From Fimenecus sp964557975 (GTDB lineage Bacteria > Bacillota > Clostridia > Oscillospirales > Acutalibacteraceae), in NCBI GenBank assembly GCA_964557975.1, contig CAZLCG010000004.1:1-64000 (forward strand): 64,000 nt of DNA. Reading direction: 5' to 3'. Position 1 is the stretch's first letter, and every line of letters begins with the position of its first letter. Under the pieces are notes generated by a model. That model saw nothing but the letters and a program-made list of their open reading frames with translations, did not search any database and was not told the DNA's origin. Below, piece after piece: positions 1 to 7,308 of this stretch. The translations under genes were made by a program, and so were the position numbers.

Positions 1-141
1 TCCATTCGTCACTTATTTTTTTCTTTTTGTAACACATCTATTGTAAACCTACAAAAATCGCGCGAGGAGTTCATATTTTACGGTATTTTACCGTTCCCCA
101 CCTTTTTTTAGGGATGATTTATGCGGGAAATTGTTACCTTT

Positions 142-181
142 TTATATAAAAACCGCCTATCCCGAAGATTGGGAAAGGCGA
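142..181 (-). terminator. Intrinsic terminator of the DUF4364 gene
   Basis: Read on the minus strand, CGCCT and AGGCG arms with an inner CCC/GGG pairing form a hairpin followed by GTTTTTATAT. It lies just beyond the stop of the minus-strand DUF4364 gene. The remaining sequence at 1-141 is AT-rich and I see no gene in it. Confidence 0.75.
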
Positions 182-214
182 TTCGCTTTTATTTTACATT
201 TGAAATATGCGTTA

Positions 215-766
215 TTAAACGGTAAGCGCTGTAATAATGCTCGAATAAAGCTTTACAGGGTCTTTAAGATAATTCTTTTTGACCGTTTCAACCTGCATAC
301 TGTCCGCTACAAATACGGTGAGCTTCATCATAGCTTCACTGCCGCTCATAAGTGAAAATGTAACATTGTAGCCGTCCCGAAGCTTTTCGACCTCAACCTT
401 GTTTTCACGCTCCGCCTTTTTAAATGTTAAAAGCTTGATTGCCGAGTTTACAGCCGTTTCACGCACGGTTTTGGGAAGCGTGGTTTCAAGGTTTTCGGCA
501 ATTTCTCTGCCCCTCGGCAAAACGGTAAGACATTCCTCCTCGTCCTGTATTACGGTGTCGATACAGGCGCTTGAGAGCAGCTCCGTTACAGCCTGATTTA
601 TTTCAAAATAATTTGCTGTGCCGTTTTCAAGCAAAGCGTCGTTTAACTGCGAACGCTCAATAGGCGCGTCGATCGCTTTCAAAAGGTAGCATATTAAAAG
701 TCTTATTTCACTGCGGTTGCGAAGTCCGCCCAATTCTATTCCTGCGTCAAAAGCGTCAAATTCCAT
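215..766 (-). CDS. DUF4364 family winged-helix protein
   Basis: A 183-residue protein matching the length and pattern of the Clostridia DUF4364 family. The first 90 residues read as a helix-rich winged-helix-like region: an N-terminal stretch ending in IRLLICYLLKAIDAPIERSQ is followed by a segment around FEINQAVTELLSSACI. The C-terminal half is alternating strand and helix. The family is thought to be transcriptional regulators, but no target is known to me. The gene is monocistronic: it has a TTGACA/TAAAAT promoter, a GAGGAAAG ribosome site just before the ATG, and its own terminator. It is divergent from the 50-residue peptide gene that follows. Family assignment is by recognition of the sequence, not by a search. 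Confidence 0.8.
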   Translation of the reverse strand: MEFDAFDAGIELGGLRNRSEIRLLICYLLKAIDAPIERSQLNDALLENGTANYFEINQAVTELLSSACIDTVIQDEEECLTVLPRGREIAENLETTLPKTVRETAVNSAIKLLTFKKAERENKVEVEKLRDGYNVTFSLMSGSEAMMKLTVFVADSMQVETVKKNYLKDPVKLYSSIITALTV

Positions 767-798
767 GGTTTCTTTCCTCGTTTTATTAAGATACGTTA

Positions 799-827
799 AT
801 TTTACCCGAATGAATACGGTTTGTCAA
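799..827 (-). promoter_or_regulatory. Sigma-A promoter for the DUF4364 gene
   Basis: On the minus strand TTGACA (827-822) is separated by 17 bases from TAAAAT (804-799), close to the sigma-A consensus. It sits about 35-60 bases upstream of the DUF4364 ATG. Confidence 0.75.
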
Positions 828-884
828 CAAGACGGGACGCTGTATTCAGAGTTAAATACCGTGCCGTGACGCGCTATTCTTTCA

Positions 885-890
885 TATAAT
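885..890 (+). promoter_or_regulatory. Possible -10 element before the 50-residue peptide gene
   Basis: A TATAAT lies about 30 bases upstream of the small ORF. No good -35 is visible at the right spacing (TGCCGT at 862-867). CATATAAT also resembles a sigma-E/G type -10, so the sigma factor is uncertain. Confidence 0.35.
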
Positions 891-919
891 GAATAAAGAC
901 ATAAAATGAGGGTGAGATT

Positions 920-1072
920 ATGACAATTTGCGATATAATTATTTTATCGGTAACATTTATTTGCGTTGCGGGGCTTATATGTGTTACAATAAAGCGCAGT
1001 AAACGGAAAGATAAAACGGACTGCCGAGGCTGTCCGTACCGCGACAGCAAAGGCTGTCCGTTCAACAGATAG
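920..1072 (+). CDS. 50-residue Cys-rich single-pass membrane peptide
   Basis: A short ORF with a GGGTGAG ribosome site. It encodes an N-terminal hydrophobic helix (about residues 4-24) followed by a basic stretch (KRSKRKDK) and a C-terminal cysteine cluster of the pattern CRGCPYRDSKGCPF. This organisation resembles the FeoB-associated Cys-rich membrane peptides found in Firmicutes, but there is no feoAB here. The Cys cluster could bind a metal ion; that is inference. It ends 8 bases before the following flavoprotein gene, so it may be co-transcribed with it and concern redox or metal handling. Small size keeps the confidence moderate. Confidence 0.6.
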   Translation: MTICDIIILSVTFICVAGLICVTIKRSKRKDKTDCRGCPYRDSKGCPFNR

Positions 1073-1080
1073 GAAAAGCT

Positions 1081-2295
1081 ATGGAAGTTGCAATAATCGG
1101 CGGCGGCGCGTCGGGAATTATGTGCGCCGTTTCACTGAAAAGAGAACAAAAGAATATTGACGTTAAGGTTTACGAAAGGATGCCTAAAATTCTTAAAAAA
1201 ATCCTCGTAACGGGTAACGGCAGGTGCAATCTTACAAATGTGAATACCGATACCGGATGCTACCGAGGAAATACGGAATTTGCGAAAACGGCGTTAAGTA
1301 AGTATCCGCCCGAGAGCAATATCCGCTTTTTCGAGAGCATAGGGCTTCTCACCAAAACCGAAGCCGAGGGCAGGGTCTACCCGATGTCGGGGCAGGGCTT
1401 GTCGGTTGTAAACGCGCTTAAGTGCGAGGCTGAAAAGCTCGGTGTTAAAACGGTTTGCGATACCGAAATTACGAAAATCGAGAAAAAGCGGAACGGGTTT
1501 ATTTTAAATAACAAGTTTTTCGCCGACAGGGTCGTTATTTCCGCGGGCGGCAGCGCCGCAAGGGCGCAGGGAACCGACGGCGGTTCTTTCAGACTGCTCG
1601 GCTCTCTCGGCGTTAATATTATAAATCCCGAGCCTGCGCTGACGTCGCTTAACGCCGAGAGCTTCGCCAAATCGTTAAAGGGTGTTCGCAATATCTGCGA
1701 TGTTCGGCTTGTGATTGACGGCAAAACGGTTTACCGTGAAAAAGGCGAGGTGCAGTTTGCCGATTACGGGCTGTCGGGTATTCCGATTATGCAGATGTCG
1801 GGGCTTGTGTCGGTTTCAAAATCAAAAAATATTGTTGCCGAGCTTGACTGCGCCCCGATGCTTGACCGAAAGACAATTGAAAAATTTTTGCTTTTAAGAA
1901 AGGCGGACAATCCCCGCGAAACTGCGGAAAGCGTTATGTGCGGATTGCTTCCGAAAGCGCTCGGCAATCATTTAATGTCGGTCGCTGACATTAAAAAGGA
2001 CGGCGAAATAGGCGAAATTGACGAAAGCCGTCTTATCGGGTTGGCGGGAATTATTAAGCGTTGGAGGGTCAAAATTCAAGGCGCAAGGGGCTTCGATTTC
2101 GCGCAGGTCACGGCGGGCGGCGCGGACTGTAATGAATTTTACAAAGAAACGCTCGAGTGCAAAAAAATCAAAAACTTATACTGCACGGGAGAGGCGCTCG
2201 ATGTATACGGGCTTTGCGGAGGCTACAATCTTCAATGGGCTTGGGCAAGCGGAAGGCTTTGCGCGCAGGGCGTTTTAAAGGAGAATAAAAATTGA
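1081..2295 (+). CDS. HI0933/BaiN-like FAD-binding oxidoreductase
   Basis: A 404-residue flavoprotein. Residues 1-30 form the dinucleotide-binding fold (AIIGGGASGIM). The signature KKILVTGNGRCNLTN near residue 45 is characteristic of the HI0933/aminoacetone-oxidase-like family (YhiN, BaiN). The C-terminal TAGG and GEALDVYGLCGGYNLQWAWA segments close the FAD site. Length is normal for the family. BaiN has been linked to bile-acid reduction, but most members have no proven substrate, so I assign only a flavin-dependent oxidoreductase. The stop codon overlaps the TTG start of the next flavoprotein, indicating translational coupling; the pair is common side by side in Clostridia. Confidence 0.85.
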   Translation: MEVAIIGGGASGIMCAVSLKREQKNIDVKVYERMPKILKKILVTGNGRCNLTNVNTDTGCYRGNTEFAKTALSKYPPESNIRFFESIGLLTKTEAEGRVYPMSGQGLSVVNALKCEAEKLGVKTVCDTEITKIEKKRNGFILNNKFFADRVVISAGGSAARAQGTDGGSFRLLGSLGVNIINPEPALTSLNAESFAKSLKGVRNICDVRLVIDGKTVYREKGEVQFADYGLSGIPIMQMSGLVSVSKSKNIVAELDCAPMLDRKTIEKFLLLRKADNPRETAESVMCGLLPKALGNHLMSVADIKKDGEIGEIDESRLIGLAGIIKRWRVKIQGARGFDFAQVTAGGADCNEFYKETLECKKIKNLYCTGEALDVYGLCGGYNLQWAWASGRLCAQGVLKENKN

Positions 2296-3896
2296 TTAGA
2301 GTAAACGAGATTAAGCTGCCGCTTGATTATGAGGATGAACGGAACGATTTGCGTGAGGCGGCGGCGAAAGCGCTTAAAATAAATAAAAAAAATATTGAAA
2401 CGCTTGAAATATATAAAAAGAGCGTTGACTGCCGAAAAAAGAACGATATTAAATTTATCTTCAGTGTTGACGTTACCGTTTCGGGCGATGAGGACAGGCT
2501 TTTGGCACGTCTTAATAATCCAAGGGTGCAAAAGACTGAAAAATACCGCTACACTCTGCCCGAGGTTAACAGAAAATCGACTTTAAGACCCGTTGTGGTC
2601 GGCTTCGGACCCGCGGGTATGTTTGCGTCTTTAATGCTTGCAAAGGCAGGGCTTAAACCGCTTGTTGTTGAAAGAGGGCAGACCGTTGACGAGCGAGCTG
2701 CAAGCGTCGGACGATTTTGGAGCGAGAGAAAATTAAATCCAAATTCAAACGTGCAGTTCGGAGAGGGCGGAGCGGGTACGTTCTCGGACGGCAAGCTTAC
2801 CACAGGCATTAAGGACAGCCGTGTAAGAGAGGTCTTTATCGAGCTTTTCAAAAACGGCGCGCCCGAAGAAATAATGTATTCCGCAAAACCGCATATCGGG
2901 ACTGACAGGCTTGCAAGCGTTGTTAAAAACATACGAAAAAGGGTTTCGGAGCTGGGCGGCGAGATTCTTTTTGAAACAAGGCTTACGGATATAATCGTTT
3001 ATAACGGCTGTATTCAAGGCGTAACGCTCACCGACAAAAACGGAAAAACCGCCGATTTTGAAACCGACAGCGTAATTCTTTCAATCGGTCATTCCGCGAG
3101 AGATACGGTGGAAATGCTGTACAATAAGGGAATACCTATGATGCAGAAGCCGTTTTCGGTCGGCGCGAGAATTGAACACAGGCAGGAAATGATAAACAGC
3201 TCCCAATACGGCAGCTTTGCAAATCATCCGAGATTAAAGGCGGCGGATTACAAGCTCGCGTGCCATCCGCAGGGCGGCAGGGGAGCGTATACCTTCTGTA
3301 TGTGTCCCGGAGGTACGGTGGTATGCGCTTCGAGCGAGGAAAATACGGTTGTCACAAACGGTATGAGCGAGTATGCGAGGGCGGGGGAGAATTCAAATTC
3401 CGCCGTGCTTGTCGGCATTGAAACCGAGCTTTTTCCGTCGGAGCATCCGCTTGCGGGAATGTATATGCAAAGGGAAATAGAACAAAAAGCCTTTTTGATG
3501 GGCGGCGGCGATTACACAGCTCCTGCCGAAACAGTTAAGGATTTCTTAAACGACGCGGTTTCGGGTAAAGGGAACAGCATAAGCCCGACATGTCCGACGG
3601 GAGTAAAATATACAAATTTAAGAGAGCTTCTGCCCAAAAAAGTGACCGACACTATGTGCGACGCTCTTTATAAGATGGACGGAATGTTGAACGGCTTTGC
3701 TTCGGCTGACGCGGTGCTTACCGCTCCCGAAACAAGAAGCTCGGCACCCGTCAGGATTATCCGCGACGAATTTTTCCAAACCAAGGTCAGAGGGCTTTAT
3801 CCGTGCGGAGAGGGCGCGGGCTACGCAGGCGGTATCGTTTCTGCGGGCGTTGACGGAATTAAGGTTGCCGAAGCGGTAATTACGGACGTTGGGTAA
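2292..3896 (+). CDS. COG2509-type FAD-dependent oxidoreductase
   Basis: A 534-residue protein starting at a TTG that overlaps the previous stop by four bases. Residues 1-90 form a small N-terminal domain typical of this family. The FAD motif follows (VVVGFGPAGMFASLMLAKAG, about residues 97-116), then the conserved NVQFGEGGAGTFSDGKLTT segment and a C-terminal YPCGEGAGYAGGIVSAGVDG. These are hallmarks of the uncharacterised FAD-dependent dehydrogenases of COG2509. The substrate is unknown. It is followed by an intrinsic terminator and so closes this small operon. Confidence 0.88.
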   Translation: MIRVNEIKLPLDYEDERNDLREAAAKALKINKKNIETLEIYKKSVDCRKKNDIKFIFSVDVTVSGDEDRLLARLNNPRVQKTEKYRYTLPEVNRKSTLRPVVVGFGPAGMFASLMLAKAGLKPLVVERGQTVDERAASVGRFWSERKLNPNSNVQFGEGGAGTFSDGKLTTGIKDSRVREVFIELFKNGAPEEIMYSAKPHIGTDRLASVVKNIRKRVSELGGEILFETRLTDIIVYNGCIQGVTLTDKNGKTADFETDSVILSIGHSARDTVEMLYNKGIPMMQKPFSVGARIEHRQEMINSSQYGSFANHPRLKAADYKLACHPQGGRGAYTFCMCPGGTVVCASSEENTVVTNGMSEYARAGENSNSAVLVGIETELFPSEHPLAGMYMQREIEQKAFLMGGGDYTAPAETVKDFLNDAVSGKGNSISPTCPTGVKYTNLRELLPKKVTDTMCDALYKMDGMLNGFASADAVLTAPETRSSAPVRIIRDEFFQTKVRGLYPCGEGAGYAGGIVSAGVDGIKVAEAVITDVG

Positions 3897-3908
3897 TAAT
3901 TCGGAATT

Positions 3909-3938
3909 GCACGGGGCAATGCTTCCCGTGCTTTTGTT
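3909..3938 (+). terminator. Intrinsic terminator after the flavoprotein pair
   Basis: GCACGGG pairs with CCCGTGC across a 9-base loop and is followed by TTTTGTT. It ends transcription of the flavoprotein operon 13 bases before the next promoter begins. Confidence 0.85.
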
Positions 3939-3950
3939 ATTAAATAACCG

Positions 3951-3979
3951 TTGAATTGTACGGCGAAATTTGATACAAT
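3951..3979 (+). promoter_or_regulatory. Sigma-A promoter of the glycosidase gene
   Basis: TTGAAT (3951-3956), 17 bases, TACAAT (3974-3979). Transcription would begin near 3986, downstream of the upstream in-frame start at 3951. This fixes the translation start of the next gene at the ATG at 4011. Confidence 0.8.
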
Positions 3980-4010
3980 GTTTTCCAACGTATTCTTCGG
4001 AGGATTATTG

Positions 4011-6713
4011 ATGAGCAAAATGGAAAAGGTTATGCCCGAATGGGGACCGTATTCAAAAAAATATTTCGGAATTTCAAAAATTGTCGACCACAAAACGGAA
4101 AAAGGCGTAAGGTTCGATTTAGCGGTTTTACCGGCAATCTCCAACACCGACGCCAAAGCGCCCAACGTTACAATTCCCGTCGGCGTTCACCCGTGGGAGG
4201 CGAAAAGCGACTATTCATACTACTCCTACCGTCAGGATATGGAATGGAAAGACGTTATATATTCCGACGTATCTTTTACAAGGCTTTCCGATGACAGCAC
4301 TTTAGTCAGAACCGAGATTTTTAATAATTCCCGTATGACGCAGAGCTGTTTGGTCAATTTCTTTTCAGGCTTGCAGTTCCCGACTGTTTCGAGCGCAAGA
4401 GTAAGCCTTCCCGAAAAGTGCGTATACATTGACGCGCTTGATTACGGCAGCTATTCTTACAATACGCCGCGCCCGTGGGACAGACAGACTATGGACGCTA
4501 TGAAAAAGGGCGAGTTTTTCGATGACCGATTTGTAGGACACAGGGGCTTGGGCGACAGGGACGATAACAGATATATTCTGCCGAAATACTCAAAGTTAGG
4601 CGAGGAAAAAGGCGACAGGATTACATATAAAATTAAGGTCGGCGAGGGCTTTGAGAACGCTGCTTTGGCTGTTAGATACAGAAACACATCTGACAAGGTT
4701 TCAACCTTTACAGTTAACGGACAGGCCGTACGGTTCAAGGACTGCGGCGGAATGTCAATAAAGGAAATACCGCTCGGCAAAATCGGAAAAGGCGAATTTT
4801 CGCTCGAGCTTGTGTCGCTCGGCACAGGCGGAATAGAATTTGACTTTTTTGCGCTTTGCGAAGCGGGGGATTTCGGCAAAATCGGCGTCATAACCGAAAA
4901 AAACGATTTCTTGCCAAGGGTAACGGCGGAGGACTGCGAAAACGGAAAAACGGTAAAGCTGAAATACAACGGCGTTGACAGGGAGTTCTTTCTTCGCACA
5001 TTTAACAGCAACACAAGGCTTCGCAGTATCCCGACAGGCTGCCTTGAGGACGTGCCCGCGCCGAGAATTTCACAGCCCGACCCGAGTTTTGACAATATGA
5101 CGGAAACCTTTTCGCGCGAATTTAAAAATAAACACAGCGACGAGGGATTTTATCAAAACACCCTTGTTCATACCATATATATTAAGCCGAACACAAGCCA
5201 TATTGAATATGCGGTAATATCAAATTCCGAGGTTGAGTACAAAACGACAGAGGAATATGAAAAAATATATCTTTCCGCTAAAAATTCGGTTGATGCTCCC
5301 GTATATACCAAGGCAGGCAAAAAATATGAATTTTCCAACAGGCTTTTAAGAGCAGCAATGTTCTTGAACACCGTATATCCGCTGTGGCGTCACGGCGAAT
5401 ATGTAATTCACCATACGCCCGGTAAGCGTTGGGATTCCTTCTATACATGGGATTCGGGCTTTATAGGTCTTGATATGGCTATGTTCGCGCCCGAAACAGC
5501 CGATTATATACTTGACCTCTATTTAAGCGATAAGGACAATCCCGATTATGCGTTTTTGCTTCACGGCTCACCCGTTCCCGTTCACCTTTATCAGTATTAC
5601 GAAATGCTTCAGAAATCGCGGGACAGGGAGGAATTATATAAATATTACGACAGGGCAAAGCTGTTTTACGATTTCCTTGCGGGTAAAATCAACGGTTCCG
5701 TGACCGATAAATTCAAAAGCGGGCTTACAACGACGTTCGATTATTTCTATAACAGTTCGGGCATGGACGATTTGCCGCCTCAGGTCGAAACGTACAGGAG
5801 AGGGCTTCAAATGAAGACCGCTCCGTGTATTTCATCGTCGCAGGTTATAAGAACGGCAAAAATAATGTCCGTAATCGCGCGGCATATCGGGAGAACCGCC
5901 GATGTTACGGAGTACGAAAAGGATATAAAGAGACTTTCCGACGCGCTTTTAAAATACTCATGGGATGAGGACGCGGGATATTTCTCTTATGTTGTTCATA
6001 ACGATAGCGGCGAGCCCGATTATAAGCTTCGCACCGCCGACGGCGAAAACCTGAACAAGACTGTTGACGGTATATATCCCCTGATAGCGGGCGTTACCGA
6101 TAAGGCTATGACGAAAAAGATCCTTGCTCATATTGAGAGCGAGGAGGAAATGATGTCTGAGGTCGGCATAAGCGCCGTTAATATGAAGGCGAGTTACTTT
6201 GAATCAAACGGTTATTGGAACGGCAACGTCTGGTTCGCCCACCAGTGGTTTGTGTGGAAAACCATGCTCGATATAGGCGAAAGCGATTTTGCATATAAAA
6301 TTGCCGAGACTGCGCTCAACTCGTGGAAAAAAGAGGTTGAATATTCTTATTACACCTTTGAAATGGTGTCAATTACAACGGGCAGAGGCGGCTGGTTCCA
6401 CAATTTCGGCGGACTTTCGGCTCCGATTAACCTTTGGGCGGCGGCGTATTTTACGGCGGGTACGTTTAATCTCGGCTTTGACAGCTTCTGCGAAAGCTAT
6501 GAATTTAAAAACGGCAACACGGAGTTTTCGGCTGTGGTTTCGCATTTCTCGGAGTATGACAGCACAATGCTTGTGGTTATGAACGACGAGCGCCGTTATA
6601 AGCTCACTCTTAACGGCGAAGAAGCGAGTTTCAATGAGAGAAACAGCGGAATGTTTGAAATCACCCTCCCCGCCGAGGTGAAATCAGCAGAGATAGTAAT
6701 TCAGCTTGTATAA
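4011..6713 (+). CDS. Six-hairpin (trehalase/GH63-like) glycosidase
   Basis: A 900-residue cytoplasmic protein (no signal peptide); the ATG at 4011 has a GGAGGA site 7-8 bases upstream. The N-terminal 400 residues are beta-rich. The C-terminal half has the look of an (alpha/alpha)6-barrel glycosidase: KRWDSFYTWDSGFIGLDMAM (about residues 480-500), YWNGNVWFAHQWFVWKTMLD and GGWFHNFGGLSAPINLWAAA. These Trp/Asp-rich blocks resemble the GH37/GH63/GH15 superfamily, which hydrolyses glycosidic bonds by inversion. I cannot assign a precise family or name the catalytic acids. No transporter or regulator adjoins it, and it has its own promoter. It ends tail-to-tail with the next minus-strand gene (13-base overlap). 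The substrate may be an intracellular oligosaccharide. Confidence 0.65.
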   Translation: MSKMEKVMPEWGPYSKKYFGISKIVDHKTEKGVRFDLAVLPAISNTDAKAPNVTIPVGVHPWEAKSDYSYYSYRQDMEWKDVIYSDVSFTRLSDDSTLVRTEIFNNSRMTQSCLVNFFSGLQFPTVSSARVSLPEKCVYIDALDYGSYSYNTPRPWDRQTMDAMKKGEFFDDRFVGHRGLGDRDDNRYILPKYSKLGEEKGDRITYKIKVGEGFENAALAVRYRNTSDKVSTFTVNGQAVRFKDCGGMSIKEIPLGKIGKGEFSLELVSLGTGGIEFDFFALCEAGDFGKIGVITEKNDFLPRVTAEDCENGKTVKLKYNGVDREFFLRTFNSNTRLRSIPTGCLEDVPAPRISQPDPSFDNMTETFSREFKNKHSDEGFYQNTLVHTIYIKPNTSHIEYAVISNSEVEYKTTEEYEKIYLSAKNSVDAPVYTKAGKKYEFSNRLLRAAMFLNTVYPLWRHGEYVIHHTPGKRWDSFYTWDSGFIGLDMAMFAPETADYILDLYLSDKDNPDYAFLLHGSPVPVHLYQYYEMLQKSRDREELYKYYDRAKLFYDFLAGKINGSVTDKFKSGLTTTFDYFYNSSGMDDLPPQVETYRRGLQMKTAPCISSSQVIRTAKIMSVIARHIGRTADVTEYEKDIKRLSDALLKYSWDEDAGYFSYVVHNDSGEPDYKLRTADGENLNKTVDGIYPLIAGVTDKAMTKKILAHIESEEEMMSEVGISAVNMKASYFESNGYWNGNVWFAHQWFVWKTMLDIGESDFAYKIAETALNSWKKEVEYSYYTFEMVSITTGRGGWFHNFGGLSAPINLWAAAYFTAGTFNLGFDSFCESYEFKNGNTEFSAVVSHFSEYDSTMLVVMNDERRYKLTLNGEEASFNERNSGMFEITLPAEVKSAEIVIQLV

Positions 6714-7024
6714 TCCTCTATAAGTCTCTGCGCTTCTTCATCCGAGTAGGCTGTTATGCCGGCGGAAACGATTTTTTGTTCCGCCTCGGGCAGGGAGTAT
6801 AAATATACGTCATAGATTTCAACCGGCATTGAATAACCGCTTTTGTAAAGGGCTATTCTGCCGTTGTATTCGCAAAGCGTGTAAAGCGCTTCGGCGGTCG
6901 TTTCCGAAATATCGGGCTTGGTATTTTTGCCCGAGCCTGAGTATACCGCAATCGCCGCCGAAAGCACGATTACCGCAAAAAGGGAGAATACTGAAATAAT
7001 ACATCTGAACAGAATTTTCTGCAT
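6701..7024 (-). CDS. Small membrane-anchored protein, BofC-C-domain-like
   Basis: About 107 residues. One N-terminal transmembrane helix (residues 5-25) is followed by an extracytoplasmic domain reading CEYNGRIALYKSGYSMPVEI and then a YSDEEAQRLIEDY tail. This domain resembles the C-terminal part of BofC-type proteins found in many Clostridia; the function is not known to me. The start is uncertain. A GTG at 7036 lies only one base from the GAGGA site, and the ATG at 7024 is 13 bases from it; I chose the ATG. It is convergent with the glycosidase gene. Confidence 0.6.
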   Translation of the reverse strand: MQKILFRCIISVFSLFAVIVLSAAIAVYSGSGKNTKPDISETTAEALYTLCEYNGRIALYKSGYSMPVEIYDVYLYSLPEAEQKIVSAGITAYSDEEAQRLIEDYTS

Positions 7025-7144
7025 TTTCTTTGTCACATCCTCAGTTATATTTTCGGCAGAAAAACCCTATTTTATAAAAATAATTAAAAATATTTTAAAT
7101 TACAGTGTTTTTTAAAGAAAATTGATGAAAAAATAATGGGAATA

Positions 7145-7153
7145 TGATATAAT
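7145..7153 (+). promoter_or_regulatory. Extended -10 promoter of the PBP1A gene
   Basis: TGATATAAT is an extended -10 (TG-n-TATAAT). A TTGATG lies 20 bases upstream, which is too far for a normal -35, so recognition probably relies on the extended -10. The predicted leader is about 145 bases long. Confidence 0.65.
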
Positions 7154-7205
7154 GATACAGTTACAACCTAAACGCAAACGTCTCTCACCGAAACCCCGAG
7201 GAGCT

Positions 7206-7270
7206 GACGCTTCCCTGCGTTGCCTGCAATCTGTCGAGAGCTTCGCTCCCTGCAAGCAAAGCAAAGCGTC
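7206..7270 (+). other. Structured 5' leader of the PBP1A mRNA
   Basis: Three nested inverted repeats can be read: GACGCTT (7206) with AAGCGTC (7264), TTGCCTGCA (7220) with TGCAAGCAA (7251; one mismatch), and GAGC with GCTC around a TTC loop (7238-7248). Together they fold the leader into one long interrupted stem. I do not recognise it as a known riboswitch or T-box, and no T-run follows, so it is not a plain terminator. Confidence 0.5.
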
Positions 7271-7308
7271 GTTCCGATTTAAATGACTTTATCGGAGGAA
7301 AACCGAAA

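Noticed and set aside
1..141. Possible gene at the left edge
   Set aside because: AT-rich with no open frame or ribosome site that I can support; only the terminator of the minus-strand gene follows.
4457..5095. 212-residue open frame on the minus strand
   Set aside because: Ser/Pro/Leu-rich translation antisense to the glycosidase gene, typical of a shadow frame.
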